Part shown: in pieces, positions 19,664 through 31,860 of the stretch
Numbering within the stretch: the first letter of the stretch is position 1
Layout: every line of letters begins with the position of its first letter
Assembly: GCF_022581195.2 (NCBI RefSeq)
Contig: NC_061469.1
Coordinates: forward strand, 2,046,001 to 2,110,000
Origin: Helicoverpa zea
Taxonomy: Eukaryota; Arthropoda; Insecta; Lepidoptera; Noctuidae
Length of the DNA: 64,000 bases
Reading direction: 5' to 3'
Notes under the pieces: generated by a model
The model's database searches: none
The model's input: only the letters and a program-made list of their open reading frames with translations
Told to the model about the DNA's origin: nothing
Position numbers and translations under genes: made by a program

Positions 19664-22542
19664 ATTGGTATCAAGATAGATAGATAGATATTCTTTATTA
19701 GGTACACCAATTTTACATTTTTGATCTTAAACTAGGTAGTTAAAGTAGGTGACATTATGGGTGGCCTTATCGCTAAGAGCGATCTCTTCCAGACAACCTT
19801 AGGATGGATTGAGACGAGAAGGAAAAGATTATATGGTTCAAGATTTTCTTTAAAAAAACTTTTTTGACAATCAACGGGTCAACTGTCGCCCAACTGTTTA
19901 GTCTGCAGTGTCCAGCTGTACTAAGTATACAGCTGTACGCATCATTCTAAGTTATAGCCACAGTGATTAACGATGAATCTCTACTTATCAACTAATCGAT
20001 TACTTAATCGATATGTGTAAACGTCGATTTTCTTACTATGTAGGTTAAACGTTAGAAACTTGTAAACGAAAGCGTGTTTATTTAAATGAGTAATTTCTCT
20101 AAATAGGTATACGTGAGTGAGTATATCACTGAATATTGATTATTTAGAGATTTTTTTTTTTCAATGATATAATATCGATGATTATTCATTAAGCTGAGAT
20201 AATACCTTGCACATTTCTTTTACATTTACAGTCATTTTTACCGCTGTTGTTTTTAAATGTTGACATTTATTTTACTAATGCATTTACTTGTCAAACAACT
20301 TTTTAAGCTGTCATTGTTGACATTACTTAACACTTTCTTCTTTTTTAGCAAAAAAAAACCTTAACTTATACCAATTAAGTCTCTAATTCAATTAGACATG
20401 AGCTAATTTCCAATTAATGGTTTTAAAAACGAACAAATTACTCTTTAGTGCCTGTCACCAGTGCGTTACGTGCGGCATCGCGAATGGACTCGCTTCCTAC
20501 ATGTTAACCGATTATAGTTATCGATAAATTGTATCGATTAATTACAGGGAACTTCACTATTATGGTATGTTCTTGTTATCTTGGGTATGTTTCCCTGTAG
20601 TGGAGCTTTTTTTTTATTTGTGTCAACATGTATAACTTAGTTTTTTTTTTAAGTCTAATTTTTATTAATATTTTTATTACTAATTAAAGAAAACAATCTT
20701 GTCAAAAGGAAAAAACACAATACACGACAATTCTTTGAACGTTTTATAACAAAAATCAAACTTCAATTTCAATTATGTGACTTTTGATGCACATCGGATA
20801 TTATTTTTTAAAAGATTAAGCTATAATAAAAATATATTTCTGCAGTGATCCCTAGTTATGAATCAAAATTAAATTCCTGTCCATCGTGCGAAAACAGAAC
20901 AAAACAGCATTTTATAAAGAATTTTAAATATTTTTTTGTTTCAAATAGAAATCAGGGACAGTCACGCAACTGAACGTCTGAAAAGTATAAAGCTTCATCT
21001 ACATGGACGCTATTATTATAATTATGTAAAATTCCAGATCAACATTTAATAATAATCAAGAAATACTATATCTTTTCAATAATGGAACAAATAAGAACAA
21101 AAAAATATTGTACCTCGTTTACATAAAGATTGAAAACATGAATAAAATAAAATTGATCCCCACAGAAAACTATTATTCTGAATTTCTGAAACAACATCAC
21201 TGTTTCCATGTAAACTTAATTTTATAGGATCATGTTGGGTCATGTTGTGACTTTGAGCTCAGCCCGTATGTGACCATAGATTTGGTCACAAAACGGAAGT
21301 CACATTTTCATACTTGCCGATTAAAAAAAAATTATAAATAATTATTTGTAGTTCTTTTCCATTTGATGTCATTTTAAACAGTAACTTAAAGAAATGGCGG
21401 TTTCTAGAAATAAACAGCAATCCTAATATTTTGTTACGCTGTAGTAAAATTCAAACACAAATCTGAACATAAATTCCGTTCTTGTACGGAGCCAGCAACA
21501 AAACGTCTACGTTCCTCAAAATCCTTTTGACTTTAATAGTAAAGTAAAGTAAAAACCAGTAGTATGTCTAAGTAGTGCCTGTTTCAAAGTATTAGGACCC
21601 AAAAATTGTGGCTTAAAGTACTATAAAATGCGGTCACAATACTGAATGTTCAGGATGGATCAAAATTTCATCATCGTAGTTTTATACGTTTTTTTATGTA
21701 AATAAGCCAGAATATGACAAATGAATTGATGAATATTATTAAATGATGACATTTAGAAACTAAACCCCTTAAAAAAAAGTATATCGTTCGTAGAAAAATC
21801 GCGAAATATTCTTGATCCAATCATACGAATTCAGCTGGGGACAAGCAAAAAAAGCCTACTCCTGTTTATTTAAATGCTGTTAAAACAAAATAATGAATAA
21901 TTGGAACAGAAACTAATATAATAAATTAAAATTAAATGTATATTCTTTGGTCCAGTATCTTTAAAAACTCAAATAGTTAGTGGGTTTAACAATGAAATTA
22001 GGTCAAATCCGGGGGACAAGCAAAAAACGCACTTTACACAAATAAAAAAAAAAGCTCAGTGGTTTTCTTTCTTCACATGTAAATAGTGGACAAAGATTTA
22101 TCTTTTTTACATTTCTTTAAATTAATCTTTAATTCTCAATGAAAGCAGCAGGTGTTTGAATGTGAATAGATATGCATGCTTATCTTTTCGATAAATGTTT
22201 TTCTCCATCCAATAACTACCTAATAGCTTTATTAGGTACAAAATCTAGCCAAATAGTCTAGTTCTAGTTCTATTAATAGATCTAGATATCTGTATTATTG
22301 TGTTTATATCTTTATTTTCCTGCTAATGAAGATCGTCTTTTGTTTTATTGAATTATACATTCACAGAATTTCGCCGCAATATACAAGTTATCTAACAAAT
22401 ATGAATAAAACATTCAACGTCTTTCTCCTTTTTAAGGTATCTCTGAACAGTTTATATTAAATAATGATGTTCATTTATTATAATAAAGACAAAATATGGA
22501 AGGTAGGCCTCTCCTTTTTGAAAATAATCCGAATTTATGATT
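19664..22542. other. Unassigned AT-rich DNA
   Basis: Very AT-rich, with a short (TAGA)n tract at 19677-19692 and several A or T runs. No exon or repeat family was recognised. Confidence 0.5.
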
Positions 22543-22725
22543 TCCCCGCGGTTTCGTCCGCGCCCCGGGGTAACTTCTTTCTGTACTCGAACTAAATATA
22601 GCGTATGTTACTCGGGGATAGTCTAGTTTCCTAACAGTGACAGAATTTATCAAATCATTTCAGTAGTTTCGGAGCCTTTTGGGTACAAACAAACAACCCA
22701 ACAATTTTTTCCCCTCTTTATACTA
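22543..22725 (+). mobile_element. Non-autonomous moth repeat ('ccccgcggtttcgtccgcg' type)
   Basis: Ordered blocks 'ccccgcggtttcgtccgcg', 'tgttactcggggatagtc', 'cagtagtttcggagcc' and 'gggtacaaacaaacaacc' are the familiar pieces of an abundant lepidopteran element. It serves as the undisturbed reference for the interrupted copy at 35108-35755. Confidence 0.65.
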
Positions 22726-23087
22726 AGTATTGATGACGGATGCAATATTTTGCTATAGGTATGTAAAATATAGTATGGAGCAGTGTTTCGCTCTGCAGAG
22801 CAAAACGCTTTCTTTGTCATGTGGCATGCAAATGTAGTAATATACTAATTATAAGCTTATTAACGATACAGAAGAGAATACGTTATATTCAGTGTTATGG
22901 AATTTACGTCATAAATACTTGTCTTTAATAAAGATTTATTGGAGAAATTAGGCTGCATACTGCAATGCTTTATGTCAAAAGATTGCTTACTTTTGCTTCT
23001 AAAAAAAAAAATATTGGAAAATTCATGGGAATATGTGAGTAGCGCTGATTACATAAAATAATTAAATTCAGTTATTATTTGTATCCT
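22726..23087. other. Unassigned AT-rich DNA
   Basis: Nothing recognisable. Confidence 0.5.
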
Positions 23088-23160
23088 TCTCCGTGTGAGA
23101 GGAGGCCTGAGGCCAGCAGTGGGACGATAAAAAGGCTGTAACGATAACAGTAACATTATT
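23088..23160 (+). mobile_element. RTE-type LINE 3'-end fragment
   Basis: 'ctccgtgtgagaggaggcct' followed by 'cagcagtgggacg' is the usual end of the RTE frame in moths (compare 'ccagcagtggactgcg' at 36525). The GAT tail is decayed. Confidence 0.6.
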
Positions 23161-23526
23161 TATTGTGTCCCACACAATTCGTCATAATAAAACGAAAATG
23201 TGATTTTGTGTCTTACTAGACTATCAGAATTGAAGTGAAGCTTGAACTAAATATTTAAAAATATACTTATTGCCCTATTACGTTAATTTATAATTATAAT
23301 TATAACGGAGAATTCTGGGGGAAAACCTAAATCATCTCACAAAACTTTGAAGAATCGTCACTAATAAGGAAGTAATTTACTAAATCTCATCTTCAAAATG
23401 ACCTTGCGAATAAAACCTACTTACCTAAAAATAACTTGTTTAATGCATACAATTAGGATTTTTGGTCGGAAACTGGATCGGAAACTGGTCGGGAAATGAA
23501 TGAATATAGATCAGGATTATAGTATT

Positions 23527-23722
23527 TACTAGCTGGTGCCCGCGACTTCGTCTGCGCAGGTTTAGTATTTCGAACAATATGTTTACAAATTGTAGCCTAT
23601 GTGTTATTCTGATGTATAAGCTATATTATTGTAAAGTTTCATTAAAATCCATTCAGTAGTTTTTGCGTGAAAGAGTAACAAACATCCATACATACAAACT
23701 TTCGCGTTTATAATATTAGTAG
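23527..23722 (+). mobile_element. 'actagctggtgcccgcg' element, near-complete
   Basis: Begins 'actagctggtgcccgcgac', ends 'cgcgtttataatattagtag'. Internal 'aaatccattcagtagttttt' aligns with the (GTCY)n element, but the microsatellite is absent. Non-coding. Confidence 0.7.
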
Positions 23723-25586
23723 GATGGCGTTATGATACCTAACTCATTATTATAATCGTTAATTTATTTTTTTAATTTATAGTTTATGAACCAACCAACC
23801 TGCATCCTTCTTGGTTTTATTCCAAAGAGCATTTTAAATTTCGAATTTCTCCCGAATGACAGCTCACGTTTGCAGAATATCACTGTACCCACTTATTATG
23901 CAAACCGCGGCCAACAAATTAAGTAATTATCGCAGAAACGAAAGGTAACAATTACTATGCGCATACGCTCATGATGTTACGTTTTGATTGCGATTCCCAA
24001 CTTTTTATATGTATTTTCTAACTATTTACAAGTTTTCTTAGCTATTCAAGTTTTATGGGATAAATTCCTGTCTGATATTACGTAAACAAGAATAAAAACA
24101 ATAGGAAGAATTAGTCAAATGAGCCATAACTTAGATTCAGATTTTGATAGACTACATTATGTGATCGTGTTACAGAATACGGCAATATAAACATCGTAAA
24201 AATAACACTCTCGAACAAGCATCAATAAAATAAACGACCGCTTCAAAGTAATTAATACATAAACTCAAACAAACACAAGAATTCCGCAAAACTCATCTCC
24301 AGTTCGCGAAGAATTTTTAATTCTTACGCAATAAACAGTTTCACATTCACTTCAATGCGACAAGGCGAAAAAAATCACTTTCATACACGAAACACTAACA
24401 ACCAATCTTTAATCTATGGTACCGAAAAGCGCGCGAAATTTTGACATTATTAAGATGACATTTTTGTTTTTTTTTTCTCGAGTGACGCGACGCGTTCAGA
24501 TACGCGCAATTGTGTTTTGATCACATACACTCGGTGCACGTAATTATGTACAGTTGACCATGTCGAATTGCGCGTGTTGAGCGACTGCCGCCGCGGGCAC
24601 CGGCCTCGCTCTTTCTCCCATTCCTACATAAGTGATATGATGATCATACTGATGAAAATAAACGCGCTCGTCTATTGTTAATTTGACAGCTGTTAGTTCC
24701 CAGCTTCGTGTGTACCTGTGTATCCGAACCGGTTTCCTCCTTGAACAAATAAGGTTTTACGCGCGAAAATAAGTGAAAATTACTAGAAACTCGTAACGTT
24801 GTGTAATTATGGTAATTTCTACAGTTTACACGCTACATTGGAGTTGAACTTGCGATTTGTTTTACGCATTATTCATGCGAGTCTAATTTTATCCTGTATT
24901 TTGAAAAAACTTGTTGCGACGTAAAATATCATGCTTATTTCTTCTTCTATTAAAAATATTTAGCATGATTGACAACTTGAAAACGCCAATAATATCGTAT
25001 AACCGCCACTTTTGGTTAAGTGGCTTATAAATTATATTTACTTTTACTTGTTCTAGTTAATTTTACGATACTTCATTAAAGCAACATTCTGTTTCATCGA
25101 CATTGTCACGTTCAAAAAATAACAAGCACTCTACAACCACTACATAATTAACAGAAACAAAGAAAAAGTCCCACAATTAATTACATTAAAAATAGTCTAG
25201 AAATTACGATTATAGTCATAAAATGTGCCAACATAAGAATAATTAATCCGGAAGCCATTAACTCGGCTTTTCATCAATTTGTAATTATTTTGCACATAAC
25301 ACCAACGCACATTAATTGCAATTAGAGTAGTTTACGAGAGTTGCCGCTGTCAAAATCGTGGCGCTAGTGTCGCAAGCATTTCGTAAGATTTTTAACACAC
25401 GTAACTATTAGTTGGCTTTATTATGCAAAGATGCGTTTTAGAGCGGAAATAGAGGTGTAGGGAAAATTCCAAAATGTAGTTCGTTCAAAGACGGCAAAAA
25501 CTGCCAATCATTTTGAATCTTGTGTCATTCCGAAACCTGAAATGACTTCTAAAAAAATTCTTAAATATTAAATAATTGATTTACAG
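23723..25586. other. Unassigned AT-rich DNA with a CpG-rich core
   Basis: Apart from the candidate promoter at 24321-24620 nothing was recognised. Confidence 0.45.
24321..24620 (-). promoter_or_regulatory. Candidate promoter and 5'UTR exon, minus strand
   Basis: GC- and CpG-rich DNA (24480-24620, including 'gacgcgacgcg' and 'tgccgccgcgggcaccgg') stands out from AT-rich surroundings. Reading leftward, the next strong donor is GTAAGAAT at 24327. A non-coding exon from about 24.6 kb to 24328 could splice to the acceptor at 19369-19368 before exon A. This is inference from composition and splice motifs only. Confidence 0.3.
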
Positions 25587-25766
25587 CCAGTTTCTTCATC
25601 AAAAGTTAAAGCCAAAGTAAAAGTCAAAGTAATGTCTAAAGTAAAAGTAACGGTCAAATTCAATTTTTCTATTAGTTTTGCTGTCACTTTAGCCTTGAAA
25701 AACGTATTTGACCGTTACTTTTACTTTAGACATTACTTTAACTTTAACTTTTGATGAAGAAACTGG
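25587..25766. repeat. Long imperfect fold-back
   Basis: The left arm (25587-25659) and right arm (25706-25766) are reverse complements over about 60 bases, including 'ccagtttcttcatcaaaag' and 'taaagtaaaagtaacggtc'. The left arm carries about 12 extra bases, apparently an internal duplication of an AAAGT motif. The spacer is 46 bases. Non-coding; possibly a fold-back MITE. Confidence 0.85.
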
Positions 25767-26324
25767 CCGTTATTCAGCGGAATTTGGCCGTCAATTTTAA
25801 TTTAATGGCCATAAAAACTAAATAAATTAGGCTTCATATTTTTGTCTTAAGTTCAAATACATCGAGATTATTTACAGTAACTTCACCCCAATTCTGACGT
25901 TTACTAATCAACTTTGTATGATTGCACCGTGGTGTGTTATTCACGTAGTCTTTTTATTTTATAAGGAAACTATTTCATGAACCCTGCTAAAAAGTACCCT
26001 GTAGCTGTGTGTTGCTGTGTGTGTTTTTCGGTAAATTGCCTATTTGATAATGTCATTTTTTTTTCAAATCGGACCAGCATTTCCTAGCATTAGCGAGTTT
26101 ACACATACTATTAAGTTTATAAGTAACCCAATATATCTCTAAGTAGAGGTATGCTCTACTTCAAGAAAGCAAAATGACGGTGACAACCATTAGTCTTCAT
26201 TTATTAAACCTACATACGACATAAGTAAACGGCTTATTGAATGTCTAGCACAATTACCGATACAGTTATAAATAGCTACCAATCATTTATAAAGATATCG
26301 CAAGAAATTTATCATTTCAACTTA
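25767..26324. other. Unassigned AT-rich DNA
   Basis: Nothing recognisable. Confidence 0.5.
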
Positions 26325-26769
26325 GGGTGCTTCTACACGGTGCATGTAGCTGGAGCAAGTTAATATGTGCTAGTGACAAGAGCACGCGGGCGGGTATCTT
26401 GCTTTGGTACATGCGCATGTCACGTCGCTGGACCCGTGCGTTTTTGAAATGCATGTAACCTGCACATGTGCCTCAATATGCGCAAGCTACTTGCACCGTG
26501 TAAACGCACTCTTTTTTTTAACGACGTCAAAAATCATCAAATGACCCCTCCCGATGTGGGTTAGCAGCGGTGAGAGAGTGTCAGACTTACTGACTAAAGT
26601 GCGTGGTAGGCCTTTTATGTACCAGGGCTGCGGTAACTCTTTCGAACAATCCTGCAGACCCGGCAGACCTTGGCCCTGTTGGGCCTTGCTGGGGTTGCTG
26701 ACATCTCTTGAGCGCGTGGAGCAACGCGCGCCGCCGACACGGGTCTGTTGTCTATGTGTAAACGCACCC
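26325..26769. mobile_element. Harbinger-type MITE (TTA target duplication) interrupted by a SINE
   Basis: Left terminus GGGTGCTTCTACACGG at 26325; the right terminus, once the SINE at 26510-26755 is removed, is the reverse complement of GGGTGCGTTTACACGG (two mismatches in 16). TTA flanks both ends (26322-26324 and 26770-26772). TWA duplications are characteristic of PIF/Harbinger MITEs. The MITE itself is about 187 bases after excluding the insertion and its second target copy. Confidence 0.8.
26510..26755 (-). mobile_element. Poly(A)-tailed SINE with 12-bp target duplication
   Basis: Flanked by identical GTGTAAACGCAC copies at 26498-26509 and 26756-26767, proving retroposition into the surrounding MITE. 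The run of T at 26511-26519 is the poly(A) tail, so the element reads leftward. Diagnostic blocks are 'taactctttcgaacaatcc' and 'gtgagagagtgtcagac'. Other copies: 336-505, 50015-50150, 57110-57265. The open frame across it (26554-26814) is not a gene. Confidence 0.85.
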
Positions 26770-26772
26770 TTA

Positions 26773-29110
26773 ATCGATAAAAATGTCAGGCCAGTGTGGC
26801 AACCGCCACTTTAGTACATTCGTGTTCACGTGCAAATATTTTTTACAAAGCATAGACTAATTTATTTAGAAAAAGTGTTTTTCACTCGAAATGACGTTAT
26901 GACTTATAACAGAAAGAATGTTGCGCAATTATTAATTCACGCTAGGAAGAAACCATTTGTTACGAAATGTCTTGAAGATTGATGTCTTATCGTACATACC
27001 GCACTGGAAATAAGCCTTTTGATAGACTCAAAAAGTCAACGCAAAATTAATCTGCAAACTAACTGTTCATTCATTAAGAATAAATAAACTTGGAACTCCT
27101 AAGATCTGTTTAGTGTTAAAGTAGCATATGTTTTTATAATAGACAACCTTTACTTGGCAGCATTTTAATGTGTAAATAAAAAAAAATACCAACAACTTCA
27201 ATAAATATTCACATTTATAATAATATAAAATATTTTGGTAAAATCAAGGTACAACGTATTCATAACGGAATATATTGAATTTAAAAACGGAATACTTTTT
27301 TCTTTGGTTTATAAATGCAAATACACAGCAAAACAGGTGCACAGGCGTATGTTAAATTATTTTTATAGGCTTATTAATGCGTAAATAAACAAATGTTTTG
27401 CAAACTAAATTATTTTTATGACCTATTTGACATTGTTTTCATAGAATTTCACTTGTTAATTTCGATTATTTATTAATTCGTTGATAACAGTAATATGCTT
27501 TTCTCACTATAAAAGTCAGATGTCCAAATGAAACAAAATTTATGTCAAAATCTTTATAGCTGATATAAAGACTTTGACATACCTACATTTAGTTTTTTTA
27601 TTATTTCTGTACACCTAGCTTGCTATAAAGAAAATGCAGGCATTGCAGGCAATGCAGTTATGGCAACTGCTTAACACTTTGAAACAATGGGTCTGTTCTT
27701 GAGAGATGCTTTCAATATCTCCCGACGTGAACTCGCTACCAATGGAACCCACTGGCCACCTAGCTCGATTAAACATGCTAAAAGTTACACCCTATTTTTT
27801 CTCACTTCTCGTCGAAACGGTGCGCAGAGGCTTCTTTATACAGCCGATCAAACGGTACCTAATATCAGGGGAAAAGGCTAAGCATCTCGTAATCATTACA
27901 AATCATTACAAATGCCTCCATACTCCATATATCAGTTAACCAAGTATGTAGAAATAGAAAACCAGAAGCGCAAGTACATTACGTGAGTACATCAGAGTTT
28001 CCTCACAGCTTAATCCGTTACACTTCCTTAAACGATGTTTATCGCACCGTAGTGTGTAATTGACATGATATCTCACTTTAAATGGAAATTATGCAAAGAA
28101 GGGGGTTTGAAAGTTAGAATTCGTTTTTCAGCGACAGCAACCCTATGCGAAACAAAGTCTCAACGCTGATTTTCAGCAATAGCCGTTGCTTGTGTGATGA
28201 CTTCAAAACGGTGATAAAATATAACAGATTACAATAATAACCATAACCGGCGCCAAATTGGTGATTTGACGGCTGTCTATGGATCGGTTATAGTTTTAGT
28301 CTATCGGATAGATATCGAAGTTCAACAACTGGGTACCTAATACTGGGTATAGGCTTTAGATTAGACTATCTGAAACCTTTCATTAGTCGATTCGATTCGA
28401 TTCGATTAAAGTACAGACGTAAGTAGATTTGTCTTTACCATTTAGAGTTACTTTGCTTTGCTTCTTCAGGTAGAAAATACCAGCATGTGATCTACACCTG
28501 TCCCATACTAATGCACTCAAACATTGACACGACAACTCACAAATATTCATACATTTAAATAAATTTAAACGTTGTCTGCAAGATAATTAATCAATATTCC
28601 CTAATTAGCCACGACAGACATGTAGCGAATCTGCCTAGCTATGCTAATCGCCTGACTTCGTCTGACTATAAAGTCACGCTTAGGCGCATCTTCCAAGAAA
28701 CACGACATTAAAATTAACATCGATGCGCAGACGCATAATAAAAAGCGTGCTGATTACTCTTAGTAAGAGTGGCTGTTAACTTGGTAGTTTCAGATTGAAA
28801 GATAGTAGAATAGTAGTTTTTATTTGTTTTGCAGCAATTTTGTTGTGGATTGCGAATTTTATGGTGTTTTTAATTGTGTGATGTGCCTACAATGGAAAGA
28901 AATATACCTTTGCAATATTTTTTAATATACAGTTAGTTGCAATTGATTTTGGAGTGTATTTTGCCGTTATTCGGATTTTTTACCGAACTCCAGAAAATTA
29001 GAACATTTTTTTATGTTTTTGTCGTTCTACGCTTACATAATCCCCAAGGAATTTTCCGTTCGATAATAATATGACCAACTCCCATACTCTTTACGCAAAC
29101 TCAAAGAACT
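26773..29110. other. Unassigned AT-rich DNA
   Basis: A short (GATTC)n tract lies at 28387-28406. Two overlapping plus frames at 27687-27939 resemble nothing known. No exon was supported. Confidence 0.45.
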
Positions 29111-29200
29111 TCCGCCAGAGATTTCACCCGTGTCCCGAGGGAACTACTTCGTGCACTGTATAAAAAGTAGCCTGTAGTCTTCCTTGATAAGTGGGTATTT
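29111..29200 (+). mobile_element. Moth repeat remnant ('cccgtgtcccgagggaac')
   Basis: 'ttcacccgtgtcccgaggga' and 'gtagtcttccttgataagtg' match the copy at 59198-59360. Confidence 0.5.
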
Positions 29201-29339
29201 ATAATTTTGTAGACATTTTCCTAAACTTTAGGAAAATATTATTTACTTAGATATTTTAGTTAACTTCAGTATTTTTTAAGGAGACTAGAAAATGATAGCA
29301 AGAAGATAATATTTTCCCTACGAATTATATGTAAGACCT

Positions 29340-29386
29340 TGATATACTTGCAACCTTATTGTTAAAATTAAGTTGCAAGTATATCA
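29340..29386. repeat. 15-bp perfect hairpin
   Basis: 'tgatatacttgcaac' (29340-29354) and 'gttgcaagtatatca' (29372-29386) are exact reverse complements with a 17-nt loop. Confidence 0.9.
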
Positions 29387-31034
29387 GCTCCATAACACAG
29401 CTGAAACCAAGTTTAAATTCAAATCAAAAATCTTATAATGAGCTCGATAATATACAACTGATTACAATTTACTGTCACTTGATGTATTCCGAGTTTTGCG
29501 GCTCACGCAGTCTCACGTACATTTCATACAATGTTGTCTGTATAGACGAAACAGCGGTACAGATTAGATTAACAATTTAATATTACAATTACATAGCAAA
29601 TGGGGGTACTGAAGAATTACTGTGAGATTTTTTTTAATATTACAATCTTTACTAACGTAATAAAAGGGTATTTTAAAAACAATTGCAAAAAGGGCTCTGA
29701 TATGGAATTGAAAAATTATTTTACCGTTGGAAAGTTACATTGTCCCTGAGTAGGTAATATAGGGTATATTTAATCCCGAACTTCCCCCAGGACGCGGCGC
29801 GAGTAAACCGCGGGGAAAGAACTAGTTTACTTATACCTAAAGGCGCAATTAACTCTGTCTCTCTGTCGTACTTTGACACCAAAACTTCGGACATCCTAAA
29901 TGAGTTTACATTAAAACATTCCCACATAAACAATTGTAACCGGAACAACAATTGCACAAAAAAACAGTCTGAGATTTATAAAACATCACACCTCAAATTA
30001 TTAAGTAATTAATTATCCACCAATGCAGCTACTGCATTTTTAATTCACACCCAAAAATGTGAAGGAAATGTCAAAAAAATTTAAGTCATAACTCTGTCAA
30101 GCAATTTGCTTGATGGTAATATGTTATATCAGACTTCATGTATTCTCAGAAGAAACTGATTAGCACACAATTGTATTCAGACAATGAATTAGAAACGATA
30201 GCAACCCAGTTTTTAGTTCTTACTACCTACTTTCATGTAAGTGTGGTAACACACGGTTTAACAGCTGTCGATTTTGATGAACAATGGTGAGATGAGATTG
30301 TCAAATTGCATTTTGTATGAGTGTTATGGGAAGTTGTTTGGCCTTGACCTGATTTATATGGATACCATTTTTGATCATGTCACTGTCCATTAACATTCAA
30401 AATTGTGCCAAAAGTAGTACTTATCAAAAACTTAAGCAAAATTTTCAAATCTTTCAAGAAATAATTCTTACAATTTTTCAGAGGCTGTCACGCAGATTTG
30501 TAGAAAACCCTAGGATGATCATAGCTGCAGCCCACTCATTAGAACAAGAAGAAATAATTTCGTTACTTTTAGTTAAGAATTAAGGGTAGCATGATACCCC
30601 CCAGTAAGACTTGTGAGACTTTCTGAATTTTGACTACCGGGACTCTTGATTTTACACTGATTCTGATCCGTATACCCCAACACTATTAATTGCGGAAAAA
30701 TTATGAAACCAATGAAATGCCAATGAGTTATGATAATTGAGATATGGAAGTAACTTTTTCTCTGTAACATGGAATGATAATGATGGTATTTTATTTCATC
30801 AATAAAATTACCTACAAAGTCGGTATGTGATGATAATTGATTTGCTTATATCATAGGAAATTAGATGACAATTGTGTAAGCAAGTATTCCTAGTCATAAA
30901 TCGAGTACTTATTCCGCTTATTTCTTTCTTGAGTTACGTATGAAGTTGGAAATCCCATGAAATTTAACATAATGGATTGATTAGGAAATGTATTAATCAC
31001 TTAGTACTGACTAACGTTGAAGGAAAATATGACA
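29387..31034. other. Unassigned AT-rich DNA
   Basis: At 29760-29835 a minus-strand remnant of the 'ccccgcggtttac' repeat is present. A plus frame of 70 codons (30371-30583) has no recognisable domain. Confidence 0.45.
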
Positions 31035-31200
31035 AGTCGTGTTAGCCCAGTGGTCTGCCACTCAAGTACGACGCGGGTTCGAAACCAGCTCATGCAAGTA
31101 CGAATGTAAATCTAAATTATATACGCAGATCTTCACCTGTGACTGCATAAAGGTGAAGGAAAACATCTTGATTGGAAACGCGGAATTAAATATCTCTTAA
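31035..31200 (+). mobile_element. tRNA-derived SINE with intact A and B boxes
   Basis: A box TAGCCCAGTGG (31043-31053) and B box GGTTCGAAACC (31076-31086) lie 22 bases apart, as in a tRNA-derived RNA polymerase III promoter. The following 'aggtgaaggaaaacatcttg' is the conserved body of an abundant moth SINE. It is not a tRNA gene: no acceptor stem closes. The 3' tail is decayed. Confidence 0.8.
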
Positions 31201-31639
31201 AAGTCTCCTGAATAAGTGTGGTAAATAAAATTCATTCCTTCTCAGAATGAAAGAAGCATGAGCTCTGCAGTTTGAAAGTAATGATGAATAAAAACACCGT
31301 GACGAGAGCTGGGCTGCTGGTCTGCTGTTGCAATAAGTATCTATAAACATGGAAATATGTAAATCGAAATCATTTAATATCACATCACCGCAATTTCAAA
31401 AGCGGATCGCCAGTCTTCGCGATCAGTTTTTCGGATAAAAAAAACTGTTGGTTGAACGTTTTAACTTCAAATTGAAGCAATGTGCATGTTCTATTCTGAA
31501 CCCTGAACCTTTCACAGATACAGACCTTTCGTCGATATTATTTTTACCGCCGAATTTGGAAAAGAGAACCTAAATGTGAAGGTTTGATAACAAGGACAAA
31601 ATAATAAACATTATCACATGTTTCACACGCCTTCAACTC

Positions 31640-31860
31640 AGCTTAAATTACATAAAATTTAAACAAAACGCAACCGAAACGAAACAAAACGAAATAATTT
31701 AAAATACGAACATTTTGACGCATGCGTGCGACACAGACGTGTGTTTCCGGCGGAAACTCTCCAGCAGCCATATTAAAAACAATACTATTAACATAAACCA
31801 CATCACTGAATCGTACTTTTGTGACACGAAAAATACAGACTAACACTCTTCTAGATAGTC
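31640..31860 (-). promoter_or_regulatory. Candidate promoter with NRF-1-like and YY1-like motifs
   Basis: The palindrome ACGCATGCGT (31718-31727), a palindromic 'tttccggcggaaa' (ETS/STAT-like), and 'aatatggctgctgg' on the minus strand (YY1-like) sit within 60 bases. The combination is typical of TATA-less animal promoters. No exon is assigned. Confidence 0.3.

Noticed and set aside
26554..26814. 86-codon plus frame with several Cys and Pro
   Set aside because: It crosses the antisense of a SINE, the MITE terminus and flank; no splice sites or domain.
31035..31110. Possible tRNA gene (A and B boxes present)
   Set aside because: No acceptor stem pairs and a known SINE body follows directly; it is the head of a SINE.
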